Positions 14,839 to 24,025 of a stretch of DNA of 64,000 bases are shown in pieces (the stretch's first letter is position 1; every line of letters starts with the position of its first letter). Both the position numbers and the translations under genes were made by a program. This DNA comes from Sphaerisporangium fuscum (GTDB lineage: Bacteria; Actinomycetota; Actinomycetes; Streptosporangiales; Streptosporangiaceae). Below the pieces are notes generated by a model. That model did no database searches and had not been told where the DNA came from. It saw only the letters and a list, made by a program, of their open reading frames with translations. Where the stretch lies: positions 62,001 to 126,000 of the forward strand of contig NZ_JAHDTF010000028.1 in the NCBI RefSeq assembly GCF_018531465.1. The letters run 5' to 3'.

Positions 14839-17028
14839 ATGCGAACGCGTCACGCCACGTTGTCCATCGTCACATCATTACTCGTGGCTCTGTCCGGAGC
14901 CGCCCTGACGGAGGGCGTCCCCGCTTCCGCCGAGGCGCTCTCCCGTACCTCGACGCAGGCCGTCCAGCAGGTGACGGGAGGGCGGTACTTCCCCGCGCGG
15001 GCGCGGGTGCTGGACAACGTGGAGGTCGAGCCCGGCGCGACCATGGCGGTGAAGGTGGCCGGTGCGGCCTCGCTGCCGGCCACAGGGCTCGAGTCCGTCG
15101 CGGTGAACGTGGCCGCCAAGGGCAACAGTGACTCGGGGTCGGTGGTGGTCTACCCGTCCGGAGAGCTGGAGCCGGACGCCGCCGCCGTCAGCTACGACAA
15201 GGCGCACTACGCGGCCACCACGCTGGTGACCAGGGTCGGTGCGGACGGTCAGATCAATATCGTCAACCAGGGCACCGACAAGGTGCGGGTGTACATGGAC
15301 GTCCAGGGTTACACCCTGCAGCAGGGGGACGGCCAGGGCGCGTCCTACGTCGGGCTCGACCCCAAGCGCATCCTGGCTCCGACCACCCTGGGCGCGGGCG
15401 CCAACTTCCAGCTGGAACCGCTGGGGAAGGGGGGCGTGCCCACATCGGGCGTCCAGGCCGTGGCGGTGATGGTCACCGCCAAGAGCACCTCGAGCGGCAC
15501 CGTGCGGGTCTATCCCTCCGGTGAGGGCTGGCCGGTCGACGCCACCATCGACTACCAGGCGAACGCCGCCCAGCAGAGCTTCACCATCGCCAAGCTCGGC
15601 GCGGACGGCAAGGTGAACATCCACAACCTGGGCTTCGGCAGCGCCCAGGTCGCCGTGGACGTCGTCGGCTACCTGACCACCTCCACACCCTCGCAGCGGG
15701 CGGTACTGCGGTCCATCCCCCCGGTGCAGATCGCCGAGAAGCTGGTGGTCCCGGCCGGCGGCGACAAGTCGGTCGACCCCCGGGGCCTCGGCGGGGTGCC
15801 CGTCGTCGGCACCGACTCGGTGGGGCTCGGCGTGACGGCGTACGGCAGCGGCTCCGGCACCGTGCAGCTGCACCCCACCGGCACGGCCGTCCCTGAAGGA
15901 CAGACGCTCACCTACGCCCCCGACACCGAGATCACCGGATTCACGATGACCAAGCTCGGGACGGGCGGCAAGGTCGACGTGCACAACAGCGGGTCGGCCC
16001 CGGTCACCGTCTGGGTGAACACCTACGCCTACACCCAGCTCGTCGACCCGGTGCTCCCCACGCCGAAGACGGCCGGTGAGGCCATCGAGAACGTGACCGG
16101 TGTCGCGGACGTCGCCGCGGCCGCCACCGGGGACGCCGACAACATCGCCGTCACCACGACGACCGACGACTCCGGCACCACCACGGTGAAGGTGCCGAAG
16201 GACCCGCGGCAGGGCATCACCGTGACCGCCGAGGCGGGCACGACCACGCTGAAGCTGCCCGCCTCCGGCGCCGCCACCCGGACCGACGCCGGAACCGTCG
16301 TCTACAAGGGCACCACCGACTCCTACTCCATCGGCGTGCAGCCCACCACCGACGGCGGTTTCCGCACTCTCGCCTACCTCGCCGACTCCTCCGCCCCCAC
16401 CAGCTACTCCTTCCCGATGACCCTGCCGGACGGCGCGCACCTGGCCATCGACGAGCTGGACGGAAGCGCGCTGATCGTCAAGGAGCACGCCGGCGGGGAG
16501 GAATCCGTACTGCTGGAAGAGATCACCCGAATCCAGAAGCCCTGGGCCAAGGACGCCGGCGGGCACAGCTGGCCGACCAGTTACACCGTCGACGGCGACA
16601 CCCTCAAGCTGAACATCGACCTCACCCCGGTCACCGACGCCTCCGGCGCCACCGTCTCGCCGGTCTTCCCGGTCGTCGCCGACCCCCGGGTCAAGCGGAA
16701 CTGCGGCATCGTCACCTGCTCGTGGTACTTCAGCAAGGCGACCACCCGTTGGCTGAAGTCGAAGTTCGACAACTACGGCTGGACCGTCGCCACGGCCAGC
16801 GGCATCATCTGCGGCAACCTGCCCCACCCGGTGGCCAAGGGCGCCTGCGCGATCGCCATCGCCTACTACTACAACAGCGCCTTCAACAACACCCGCCGCG
16901 CCTACAACCGAGGCGGCTGCCTGGTGGTGAGGGTCAACGTCTTCTACGGCGCGACCCCCTACACCGCCTGGAGAACCGTCCGCTTCGACAACGTGCCGCT
17001 CAGCAACAGGTACTGCTACAGCAGCTGA
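14839..17028 (+). CDS. Large secreted protein with three beta-sandwich repeats and a Cys-rich C-terminal domain
   Basis: A 729-residue exported protein. A Sec signal peptide (MRTRHATLSIVTSLLVALSG, AxA site near residue 31) is followed by three repeats of about 110 residues (roughly 48-157, 168-285 and 290-400). Each repeat has the V-V-YPSG/HPTG, K-LGADGK-V-NIHN and final V-VDVVGY-type strands seen in many actinobacterial cell-surface proteins. A Thr/Asp-rich linker (405-480) and a beta-rich middle domain follow. The last 100 residues form a compact domain with six cysteines (NCGIVTC, IICG, GACAIA, GGCLVV, YCYSS). The modular design, with a small disulphide-rich tail, resembles secreted toxins or bacteriocin-like effectors, but no known toxin motif is seen. 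It is a stand-alone gene with a terminator. Confidence 0.8.
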   Translation: MRTRHATLSIVTSLLVALSGAALTEGVPASAEALSRTSTQAVQQVTGGRYFPARARVLDNVEVEPGATMAVKVAGAASLPATGLESVAVNVAAKGNSDSGSVVVYPSGELEPDAAAVSYDKAHYAATTLVTRVGADGQINIVNQGTDKVRVYMDVQGYTLQQGDGQGASYVGLDPKRILAPTTLGAGANFQLEPLGKGGVPTSGVQAVAVMVTAKSTSSGTVRVYPSGEGWPVDATIDYQANAAQQSFTIAKLGADGKVNIHNLGFGSAQVAVDVVGYLTTSTPSQRAVLRSIPPVQIAEKLVVPAGGDKSVDPRGLGGVPVVGTDSVGLGVTAYGSGSGTVQLHPTGTAVPEGQTLTYAPDTEITGFTMTKLGTGGKVDVHNSGSAPVTVWVNTYAYTQLVDPVLPTPKTAGEAIENVTGVADVAAAATGDADNIAVTTTTDDSGTTTVKVPKDPRQGITVTAEAGTTTLKLPASGAATRTDAGTVVYKGTTDSYSIGVQPTTDGGFRTLAYLADSSAPTSYSFPMTLPDGAHLAIDELDGSALIVKEHAGGEESVLLEEITRIQKPWAKDAGGHSWPTSYTVDGDTLKLNIDLTPVTDASGATVSPVFPVVADPRVKRNCGIVTCSWYFSKATTRWLKSKFDNYGWTVATASGIICGNLPHPVAKGACAIAIAYYYNSAFNNTRRAYNRGGCLVVRVNVFYGATPYTAWRTVRFDNVPLSNRYCYSS

Positions 17029-17033
17029 GCCAC

Positions 17034-17070
17034 CCGATCGGCCATCCCCGCGCGGGGGACGGCCGATCGG
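17034..17070 (+). terminator. Terminator of the secreted protein gene
   Basis: CCGATCGGCC (17034-17043) pairs with GGCCGATCGG (17061-17070), with an inner CCCCGCGCGGGG fold. It begins 6 bases after the stop codon. Confidence 0.8.
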
Positions 17071-17078
17071 CCATGCCT

Positions 17079-17205
17079 GGGGAACCCGGACGAGCTCGCC
17101 GCCGGAGCGGACGCCGCACGCGTCTCCGGGCTGGTCGTGCCTGTGCCCGGCGACGGTTGGAGCGGCGCCGGACGGCCACGCGCTGACCATCAGCGTCGGC
17201 TCGTG
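17079..17205 (+). pseudogene. Possible relic of a GGDEF-domain C-terminus
   Basis: The reading NPDELAAGADAARVSGLVVP, followed in a second frame by PDGHALTISVGS, resembles the end of a diguanylate cyclase domain. There is a frameshift, no start and no GGDEF motif. It is weakly supported. Confidence 0.22.
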
Positions 17206-17352
17206 ACGACACAAGCCCGTCCCGAGCAGGACAGCCGACGACGGCCTTCCCGGCCGCGGCGCGAAAGCCTGCCAGGACGAGGGTGTCCCGGTCCTGGCGG
17301 CCCGTAGACGGCAGCGGGGGAGCGTGATCCAACGTCGGGGGGCCGGGCGCTT

Positions 17353-17742
17353 TCACACCTTGCGGCTCGTCCGGGGCCCGTCCAACCCCCAGGAGATGAT
17401 CTGGCTGGGCGTGATCGTGATGATCTGCCGGGAGAAGCCCGGCGCCGGCGGCTCGTGATCCGTCAGAGCCACCGCCGAACCCCGGATCTCGATGCCGCGC
17501 GGCACCCACGGGTCCACCGAGACAAGGTCGTCCACGACGAACGACACGGTGCTGCCCGCCTGGATGTTCCTGAACTTCTTGGAGGCCCCCAGCGCGCCCC
17601 CGCCGATCGTGATCGTGCCCGCGGTGGCGTCCACGAAGAAATTCACGGGGTTGTTCTGCACCTGGCCGGCCGGAGAGACGGTGGCCAGGCGGCCGAGGTG
17701 CTGGGTGGTCAGATAGTCAAGTTCAGCCTGGGTGAAAGTCAT
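17353..17742 (-). CDS. Split-barrel (PPOX class) F420/FMN-dependent oxidoreductase
   Basis: A 129-residue split beta-barrel flavin or deazaflavin enzyme of the pyridoxamine 5'-phosphate oxidase-like group. Motifs include HLGRLATVSPAGQVQNNPVNF, the GGALGASKKFRNIQ cofactor-binding turn, VSFVVDDLV and PRGIEIRGSA. Most small actinobacterial members of this type use F420. It starts MTFTQAELDYLTTQ at 17742. A paralogue of similar size and motif order lies at 43371-43808. The substrate is unknown. Confidence 0.87.
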   Translation of the reverse strand: MTFTQAELDYLTTQHLGRLATVSPAGQVQNNPVNFFVDATAGTITIGGGALGASKKFRNIQAGSTVSFVVDDLVSVDPWVPRGIEIRGSAVALTDHEPPAPGFSRQIITITPSQIISWGLDGPRTSRKV

Positions 17743-17774
17743 GCGGGACAGCCTGCAACCCGGCCCCGGCGGGG

Positions 17775-18101
17775 TCAAACGCCCCCGGACGGCCGGTGCC
17801 TCGCTTTCGGACGCGCCCGCTGTCCGGCGAGGTGAACGTCCGTGGTCTCCCCGCCAGACGCGCGGCTTTCGCGCCGGTACCCGGAGCGCGCCCTGCCGGG
17901 CAGCGGCGGCTCGGCCCTGTCCTCTTCGGCGTGAACCTCCGCACGGGCCGCGCGGGCCGATGCCTCCTCGGCATGGGCGGTGACCGCGGCGATCTGCTCC
18001 AGGCGCGCGGCCCTCAGCGCGGCCGGCTCCCGCTCGGCGTTGATGCGCACCCTCTCCGCGCGGACGGCGTACTGATCCCCGCCTACAGGGACGTAAGCCA
18101 C
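17775..18101 (-). CDS. Small charged hypothetical protein downstream of ligA
   Basis: A 108-residue frame on the ligA strand, starting at a GTG 24 bases after the ligA stop. The first 60 residues are rich in Ala/Glu/Arg with codon use like real genes (RAERVRINAEREPAALRAAR, a likely helix). The second half is Arg/Gly/Pro-rich and looks random. No family is recognised. The ribosome site (GAGGGAG) is unusually close to the start. Confidence 0.35.
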   Translation of the reverse strand: MAYVPVGGDQYAVRAERVRINAEREPAALRAARLEQIAAVTAHAEEASARAARAEVHAEEDRAEPPLPGRARSGYRRESRASGGETTDVHLAGQRARPKARHRPSGGV

Positions 18102-18125
18102 CTCCCTCTGCAGGCGGGGGACCGG

Positions 18126-20216
18126 TCAGGCGGGCGTCGGCACAAGGGCGACGAGTTCGGCGAACTCCTCGGGGGTGAGGATGCGCACGCCCAGGGTCTC
18201 GGCCTTGGCCCGTTTCGACCCGGCCTTGTCCCCGGCGACCAGCAGTGATGTCCTGGCCGAGACGCTGGAGGATGCCTTGCCACCCGCACGTTCGATGAGC
18301 TCGTTCATCTGGTTGCGTGACAGCGTCTCCAGGGGCCCGGTCATCGCGCCCGTGACCACGACGGACATGCCCGCCAACGGCAGCGCGGCCGCCGCCTCTG
18401 CTGCGTCGGCTTGTTCGCCGCCGGAGGTGCTCGGGGTGGCGCCGGGTTCGGTCATGGTGACGCCTGCCGCGACGAGCTTGTCGATCAGGTCGCTGAGCTC
18501 GGCCAGCTCGGCGACCACCACGGGGGCCTTCTCGGGACCGATGCCCTCCACCGCCTGGATGGCCTCGGCGCCGGCCGCGCGGATCGCCTCCATGGTGCCG
18601 AAGTGCCTGGCGATCCGGCGGCTCATGGACCGGCCGGTTCCACGGACGCCGAGCGCGCAGAACACCCGGCTGAGGGGCTGGGACTTGGCGTGCTCGATCG
18701 CGGCGAGGAGGTTGTCGGTGCTGACCTCGCCCATCCGCTCCAGGGCGAGCAACTGCTCGCGGGTGAGGTAGAACAGGTCGGCGAAGTCGGTGATCAGACC
18801 GGCGTCCAGCATCTGCTGGATGCGGTTGTCGGCCAGGCCGGCGATGTCGAGCTGGTCGCGGCCGACGGCGTAGCTGATGGAGGCGATCGCCCGGCAGGCG
18901 CGGCCGCGGACGCACCGCCACCGCTCCTGGGAGGTGTCGATGGCGTCGCCGCAGGTCGGACAGACCTGCGGGAAGGCGATCGGCTGTTCGTCTCCGGTGC
19001 GAAGGTGCACGACGGGAGCCTCCACGCGCGGGATGACATCACCGGCCTTGTAGACGACCACGCTGTCGCCGAGCATCAGGCCGCGGCGGGTGATGTCGGC
19101 GACGTTGTGCAAGGTCGCGTAGGTGACGACACTGCCGTCCAGCTCGACGGGCTCCAGCACCGCGCGCGGGGCGATGACGCCGGTGCGGCCGGTGTTCCAC
19201 TCCACCGCGACCAGCTTGGTGATCTTCTCGGTCGCGGGCAGTTTGTAGGCGGTCGCCCACCTGGGGGCGCGGGAGCTGAACCCGGCCTGGGCCTGGTCCT
19301 CGGCCAGATCGCACTTGATGACGATGCCGTCGATGCCGAAGGCCAGCTCGGGACGGGCGGCGGCGATCTGCTCGATGCGCTCTCGCACCTGCTCCAGACT
19401 GGTGGCGACGATCCCGGCGACCGGTGTCTCGGCCGTGGTCCGCACGCCCTGCTCGGCGACCCAGGCCATGATCTGGCTGTGCGGCAGCTCCCGCAGCCGT
19501 ACGGCCAGGTCGGATTCGTCCCCGGGGGAGGGGAGCGCGGCATAGCCGAAGAACGTGAGCTCGCAGACATACGGCCGGTCCTGGGCGCGCAGGGTGCCGG
19601 CCGCGGCGCTGCGCGGGTTGGCGAACGTCGTGCCGTCGTGCGCGGTCCGCTTGGCGCACGCCTGCTCGAACTGCTCGGTGGTCATCATCACCTCGCCGCG
19701 GATCTCCACCGTCACCGGCTCGGCCAGCCGGCCGGGCAGCCCGACGATGGTGCCGATCGCATGGCTGACGTCCTCACCCGCGACGCCGTCACCTCTGGTG
19801 ACCAACTGCGTCAACCGGCCCGCGCGGTAGCGGGCGGAGATCGCCAACCCGTCCAGCTTGGGCTCCACGCTGAAGGCGGTGACCGGGCGGCCGAGTCTGC
19901 GTTCCAGGGAGGCGGCCCAGTCGGCCAGTTGCTCGGCGCTGAACACGTTGTCCAAGCTCAGCATGGGCACGGTGTGCGGGACGTCGCCGACCACCGCGCC
20001 CCCGGCGACCTTGCCGGTGGGGGAGTGCGGCAGAACCTGGTCGGGGTGGGCCTGTTCGTAGGCCGCGATACCGCGCACCAGCCGGTCGTAGGCGTCGTCA
20101 TCCAGGCTGGAGGTGCCATCGCCGTAGTAGGCGGCGGAGGCGTCCACGGCGAGCTGGACCGCTTCGGCGTAGGCGGCCTGGTCGGCGAGAACGGTGATCG
20201 GTGGCGCGTCGCTCAT
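18126..20216 (-). CDS. ligA: NAD-dependent DNA ligase LigA
   Basis: A 696-residue ligase that seals nicks using NAD. Domains in order: Ia (nicotinamide-binding, with Tyr30/Tyr31 and D-DDAYDRL), adenylation domain with catalytic K120 in KLDGLA, an OB fold, a zinc finger with four cysteines (CPTCG and WRCVRGRAC), helix-hairpin-helix repeats (RMGEVSTDNLLAAIEHAK, AVEGIGPEKA) and a C-terminal BRCT domain (LAGMSVVVTGAM...SSSVSARTSLLVAGDKAGSK). All key motifs are intact. Actinomycetes often carry a second LigA in accessory regions, and this copy has no replication neighbours, so it may be the accessory ligase; the window alone cannot decide. Confidence 0.95.
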   Translation of the reverse strand: MSDAPPITVLADQAAYAEAVQLAVDASAAYYGDGTSSLDDDAYDRLVRGIAAYEQAHPDQVLPHSPTGKVAGGAVVGDVPHTVPMLSLDNVFSAEQLADWAASLERRLGRPVTAFSVEPKLDGLAISARYRAGRLTQLVTRGDGVAGEDVSHAIGTIVGLPGRLAEPVTVEIRGEVMMTTEQFEQACAKRTAHDGTTFANPRSAAAGTLRAQDRPYVCELTFFGYAALPSPGDESDLAVRLRELPHSQIMAWVAEQGVRTTAETPVAGIVATSLEQVRERIEQIAAARPELAFGIDGIVIKCDLAEDQAQAGFSSRAPRWATAYKLPATEKITKLVAVEWNTGRTGVIAPRAVLEPVELDGSVVTYATLHNVADITRRGLMLGDSVVVYKAGDVIPRVEAPVVHLRTGDEQPIAFPQVCPTCGDAIDTSQERWRCVRGRACRAIASISYAVGRDQLDIAGLADNRIQQMLDAGLITDFADLFYLTREQLLALERMGEVSTDNLLAAIEHAKSQPLSRVFCALGVRGTGRSMSRRIARHFGTMEAIRAAGAEAIQAVEGIGPEKAPVVVAELAELSDLIDKLVAAGVTMTEPGATPSTSGGEQADAAEAAAALPLAGMSVVVTGAMTGPLETLSRNQMNELIERAGGKASSSVSARTSLLVAGDKAGSKRAKAETLGVRILTPEEFAELVALVPTPA

Positions 20217-20555
20217 GGCTCCATCATGCCGGGCCGCACCGACAGTTCCGGGACCGGCGAAGACGGGATGAGCAGGGACGTCGCCGTCGTCCCTCCGGCG
20301 GGAGGGTCAGCGCGGTGAAGTGAAACGGCCGCGCGGACGACGCCGGAGGGCCGCCCCGGACACATCCGGGGAGGGGCCGGCCCGGGATGCGTCCCTTCCC
20401 GGGCGCAGCGCCATCGGACTCCGGGCACCTGGCGAGCCTCGATCGCACGTCGGTGTCGGCGGGTGCGGCGCTTCCACGGCTCGCGAGGCGCTTTCCATGA
20501 CGGTCGGCGTCCGCGCCCGTGGTTCACGACCGCCAACCGGCGGTGTTCGGACCCC
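20217..20555. other. Intergenic region upstream of ligA
   Basis: A 339-base GC-rich stretch between two minus-strand genes. No supported gene, repeat or RNA was seen. It should hold the ligA promoter. Confidence 0.35.
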
Positions 20556-21224
20556 TCACACCCGCCGTTCGGCGAGGAGCCCGACGACGCGCTCGGCCAG
20601 CGGGGCGGCGCTGGCGGGGTTCTGCCCGGTGGCCAGGCGGCCGTCCACGACGACCTGAGCCTGCCAGTTCGGGCCCGGTTCGTGCCGGGCGCCCCGCTCC
20701 ACCAGCTTGTCCGCCAGCAGGAAGGGCACCACGTGAGCCACGCCGCGCAGCTCCTCCTCCGCGTTGGTGAACGCCGCCACCCGCTTGCCCGCCACCAGGT
20801 GTGACCCGTCGGACAGCGTGAGGTTCACCAGCGCGGACGGGCCGTGGCAGACGGCCGCGATCACGCCGCCCCGCTCGTACACCTCCCGGCCGACGCGGAG
20901 GACGCCCGGGTCGTCGGGGAAGTCCCACATGGTGCCGTGGCCGCCGGCGTACAGCACGGCGTCGTAGCGGGAGGGATCGACGTCGGCCAGGCGGGCGGTG
21001 TCGCGGGACTCCGGCGTGGCGAGGAAGGCCACCTGGGCGGGGTCGGCGGGGTCGAATCCGTCCTGCGGGGGTTCGCCGCCGCGCACGCTGGCGACGTCCA
21101 CCTCGTATCCGGCCTTGCGGAAGATCTCCCAGGGGTGGGCCGCCTCGGGCACGTAGTATCCGGTCTTCTCCACGCCGCCGAGGTCGTCGTGGCTCGTCAA
21201 GGCGATCAGGATGCGCTTGCTCAT
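20556..21224 (-). CDS. DJ-1/PfpI family protein (class I glutamine amidotransferase-like)
   Basis: A 222-residue protein of the Hsp31-like branch of the DJ-1/PfpI superfamily. It starts MSKRILIALTSHDDLGG, contains YDAVLYAGGHGTMWDFPDD and the nucleophile elbow AVCHGPSALVNL with the reactive cysteine, and ends with a conserved TGQNPASA. Members act as chaperones, glyoxalases III or deglycases. The N-terminal ATG at 21224 gives the usual length. A LysR regulator is divergently transcribed and is the likely controller. Confidence 0.88.
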   Translation of the reverse strand: MSKRILIALTSHDDLGGVEKTGYYVPEAAHPWEIFRKAGYEVDVASVRGGEPPQDGFDPADPAQVAFLATPESRDTARLADVDPSRYDAVLYAGGHGTMWDFPDDPGVLRVGREVYERGGVIAAVCHGPSALVNLTLSDGSHLVAGKRVAAFTNAEEELRGVAHVVPFLLADKLVERGARHEPGPNWQAQVVVDGRLATGQNPASAAPLAERVVGLLAERRV

Positions 21225-21296
21225 GTCGACAGCATCGCCCCCGGCGGCCATCAGTCACAAATAACCAACCTTGCGCTTAGCCATCAGAATAGTGAT

Positions 21297-22196
21297 ATGT
21301 CGCCTCTCTCGCTCGACCTGCTCCGTACCTTCCTCGCGGTGCACAGGACCGGCTCCATCACCGCCGCCGCGCAGACGCTCGGCCTGTCGCAGCCGGCCGT
21401 GACCGCGCAGGTCAAGACCCTGGAGTCGGCGTTGGACCGGCCGCTGTTCGACAGGCTGGCGCGCGGGGTCGCGCCCACGCCGGCCGCCGACGAGCTGGCC
21501 CGCCGGGTGGCGGCCTCGCTCGACGCGCTGGACGAGGTGGTGGAGTCCGAGCTGCCCGCGGACGGGGCCATGCATCTGGGCGGGCCCGCCGAGTTCCTGT
21601 GCGAGGTGGTGATGCCGATGCTCGCGCCGCTCGTACGGGACGGGCTCCGGCTGCGCACGACCCTCGGCCTGTCCGACGACCTGCTGGCCGACCTGGCCGG
21701 GGGCCGCCTGGACCTGGTGGTGTCCACGATCCGCCCCCGCGTCCGCGGCGTGCGGGCGGACCCTCTGTACGACGAGGAGTTCCTCCTGGTCGCCGCCCCG
21801 GAAGTGGGCAACGCGTTGCGGGCGGCCGGGGGCGAGGTCGGGCCCAGGGTGCTGGCGGGGGTGCCGCTGGTGGCGTATGCGGAGGATCTGCCAATAGTGC
21901 GGCGTTACTGGCGGATCGTGTTCGGCCGGCGGCCCGCGATGGCCGCCCAGATCGTCATCCCCGACCTGCGCGGCGTGATCAGCGCGGTCAGGGCCGGCAT
22001 GGGCATCTCCGTCCTGCCCGCCTACCTGTGCCGCCGCGACCTGGAGGCGGGAACCCTGGTCACTCTGGCCGACCCGGAGGAGCCGCCCATCAACACCGGA
22101 TACCTCGCCGTCCGCATGGGCGCCCAGGCCAGGCCCGCCGTGGCCAGGGTGCGAGCTCACCTGCTCGAAACCTTCCGGGCGGATCCGCTGTACTGA
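21297..22196 (+). CDS. LysR-family regulator
   Basis: A 299-residue regulator. The winged helix-turn-helix is at residues 3-62 (LDLLRTFLAVHRTGSITAAA, LGLSQPAVTAQVKTLE). The periplasmic-binding-like effector domain follows, with GMGISVLPAYL near the end. It is divergent from the DJ-1/PfpI gene across 72 bases, the classic LysR arrangement, so it probably regulates that gene and itself. No strong ribosome site is visible before the ATG. Confidence 0.9.
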   Translation: MSPLSLDLLRTFLAVHRTGSITAAAQTLGLSQPAVTAQVKTLESALDRPLFDRLARGVAPTPAADELARRVAASLDALDEVVESELPADGAMHLGGPAEFLCEVVMPMLAPLVRDGLRLRTTLGLSDDLLADLAGGRLDLVVSTIRPRVRGVRADPLYDEEFLLVAAPEVGNALRAAGGEVGPRVLAGVPLVAYAEDLPIVRRYWRIVFGRRPAMAAQIVIPDLRGVISAVRAGMGISVLPAYLCRRDLEAGTLVTLADPEEPPINTGYLAVRMGAQARPAVARVRAHLLETFRADPLY

Positions 22197-22504
22197 CCGG
22201 GCGAGCCCGGGCCGTCCCGCGGAGCGGTTCGAACACCGGGCGGGCGGCGGCGTACACGGCGGGCGAGGATTCGGCCGGATTCACGATCGCCGCCGCCCGA
22301 CCGGTCTCCTCCGGCAGCGGGCCGCGATGGCGCTGATCGAGGCTTTGCCGGTGAGAAGGAACAGCGTCAGTCGGTCGTGACCGACAGCACTCACCCTTGG
22401 CCGCCTGTCTTTGCCGCTGGGTTTCGGACAGCGGCCCCGTGCGAGTCGAGACCTTGGCGTACGTCGGTGCCGCCGGAATACGGCAGATCCGGGCCTTCGG
22501 GCAA
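22197..22504. other. Gap between LysR and P450 genes
   Basis: About 310 bases between convergent genes with no supported coding sequence. The P450 terminator marks its right end. Confidence 0.35.
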
Positions 22505-22539
22505 GGGCCGCGTCCGCGGCACGGAGGTGGACGCGGCCC
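22505..22539 (-). terminator. Terminator of the P450 gene
   Basis: GGGCCGCGTCC (22505-22515) pairs perfectly with GGACGCGGCCC (22529-22539), starting 6 bases after the P450 stop on the minus strand. Confidence 0.78.
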
Positions 22540-22545
22540 GGGTGA

Positions 22546-23838
22546 TCAGGCGAGGGTGACTTCGACGGGCAGCTTCTTGATGCCGTTGACGAAGTTGGAC
22601 CGTACACGCGGGACGTCCCCGGCGAGGCGGATCGAGGACAGGCGGGGGATCAGCTCCTCGAACATGATGCGGATCTCAGTGCGGGCCAGCAGGTTGCCCA
22701 GGCACAGATGCGGGCTGCCCTTGCCGAAGGCGATCTGGTCGTTGTCGGTGCGGGCGACGTCGAAGTCGTAGGGGTTGCCGAACACCTCTTCGTCGCGGTT
22801 GCCTGAGGCGTACCACATGACGACCTTGTCTCCCTCGCGGATCCGCTTGCCGCCGAGCTCGACGTCGCGGGTCGCGGTGCGGCGGAAGTGGTAGACCGGG
22901 GACGCCCAGCGCAGGAATTCCTCGACGGCGGTGGGGATCAGTGAGGGGTCCTCCTGGAGGCGGGTCAGCTGTTCCGGGTGCTGGATCAGTGCCAGCATGG
23001 AGTGGCTGATCGTGTGCCGGGTGGTCTCGTTGCCGGCGACGACGAGGAGCAGGAAGTAGTTGTCGAAGTCCTGGTCGCTCAGCGGGACTCCGTCACGCGG
23101 GGTTTCGTTGACCAGGCGGGAGACCAGGTCGGTGCCGTTGCCGCCGCGCCGCTGCCTGGCCAGTTCGCGGCCGTACTCGAAGACCTCGAGCGAGGCGGGG
23201 GAGCGGAACGGCAGGTCTCGGTACTTCTCGCTCTCCTCGCTGTGGAGCAGGACGTCGGCGTAGTCCGGGTCGGTGTTGCCGATGATGCGGTTGCCCCAGT
23301 CGATGAGCTTCTGATTGTCCTCCGGCGGTACGTCGAGCAACCGGGCCAGCACGTTGATGGGGAAGTCGGCGGAGACGTCGGCGACGAAGTCGAAGCTGCT
23401 CTTGGCGAGCGCCGCGTCCAGGGTCTTGGCCGTCAGGCCGCGGAGGAAGTCCGCGTACTGGTTGATCGTGCTCTGGCCGAACTGGCGCTGCAGCAGGCTG
23501 CGCAGGGCGCGGTGGCGGACGCCGTCCAGTTCCAGAATGGAGGCGCGCTTCTTGATCTGGTCGTCGTCCAGCTCCTCCAGGTTCACGAAGCGGGCGGAGG
23601 TGAAGGTCTCGGCGTCCCGGCCGACGCGGGCGATGTCGGCGTGGCGGGTCACCGACCAGAACCCGGAGTTGGGCGCCGGTTCGGGCTGCCAGTGGACGGG
23701 GTCTTGGTGACGCAGGGTGTGGAACATGCGCCAGGGGGTGACGCCGTCGGTGAAGTTGTCGAGGTTCGCGAGGTCGACCTGATCCAGCGGCAGGGGTTCC
23801 CGCACTGCGTCGAGGGGAGAACGGTGGACAGCGGTCAT
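22546..23838 (-). CDS. Cytochrome P450 (CYP124/125/142-like)
   Basis: A 430-residue class I bacterial P450. Motifs: the I-helix oxygen-activation AGNETTR (268-274), the K-helix E-F-L-R (E307/R310) and the heme loop FGKGSPHLCLG with the thiolate C379. The heme loop has one more residue than the classic FGxGxHxCxG, and the I-helix has Glu in place of Asp. Both traits are shared by the steroid, fatty-acid and terpene hydroxylases of the CYP124/125/142 type, so a hydrophobic sterol or terpene-like substrate is likely. The ATG at 23838 follows CAGGAG. It faces a ferredoxin-reductase operon that supplies electrons. An operator-like repeat sits next to its promoter. Confidence 0.93.
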   Translation of the reverse strand: MTAVHRSPLDAVREPLPLDQVDLANLDNFTDGVTPWRMFHTLRHQDPVHWQPEPAPNSGFWSVTRHADIARVGRDAETFTSARFVNLEELDDDQIKKRASILELDGVRHRALRSLLQRQFGQSTINQYADFLRGLTAKTLDAALAKSSFDFVADVSADFPINVLARLLDVPPEDNQKLIDWGNRIIGNTDPDYADVLLHSEESEKYRDLPFRSPASLEVFEYGRELARQRRGGNGTDLVSRLVNETPRDGVPLSDQDFDNYFLLLVVAGNETTRHTISHSMLALIQHPEQLTRLQEDPSLIPTAVEEFLRWASPVYHFRRTATRDVELGGKRIREGDKVVMWYASGNRDEEVFGNPYDFDVARTDNDQIAFGKGSPHLCLGNLLARTEIRIMFEELIPRLSSIRLAGDVPRVRSNFVNGIKKLPVEVTLA

Positions 23839-23965
23839 GGGAGCTCCTGAAGGTGACGGCCGGCTCGGTTCCGGGGACGGGGATGCGCTCACCGATGCCT
23901 CCTGAGGGGCGAGAGCAGGGGAGTGGGCGAGGGACCCGAGGCGGAGGGCGCAGCCACCCCTTCCA

Positions 23966-24005
23966 TTTGGCATCAAACGTTATGGATCCCGGAGTGCTCC
24001 CGCAA
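23966..24005 (-). promoter_or_regulatory. P450 promoter with MarR-type operator
   Basis: On the minus strand TTGCGG (24005-24000), a 17-base spacer and TAACGT (23982-23977) form a promoter. The imperfect inverted repeat TTTGATGCCAAA (23977-23966) begins at the end of the -10. The same motif lies beside the ferredoxin and MarR promoters. Confidence 0.62.
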
Positions 24006-24025
24006 GAGGTGGCCGGGAAGAAACT

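Noticed and set aside
14878..17214. A 778-residue minus-strand frame opposite the secreted protein.
   Set aside because: Low-complexity Gly/Val/Asp/His composition with no signal or motif; the plus strand has a signal peptide and repeats.
18411..20318. A 635-residue plus-strand frame opposite ligA.
   Set aside because: Antisense to a complete DNA ligase; no recognisable domain.
22690..22740. The extra residue in the P450 heme loop (FGKGSPHLCLG) as a defect.
   Set aside because: The same one-residue insertion is normal in CYP124/125/142-type enzymes, and all other P450 motifs are intact.
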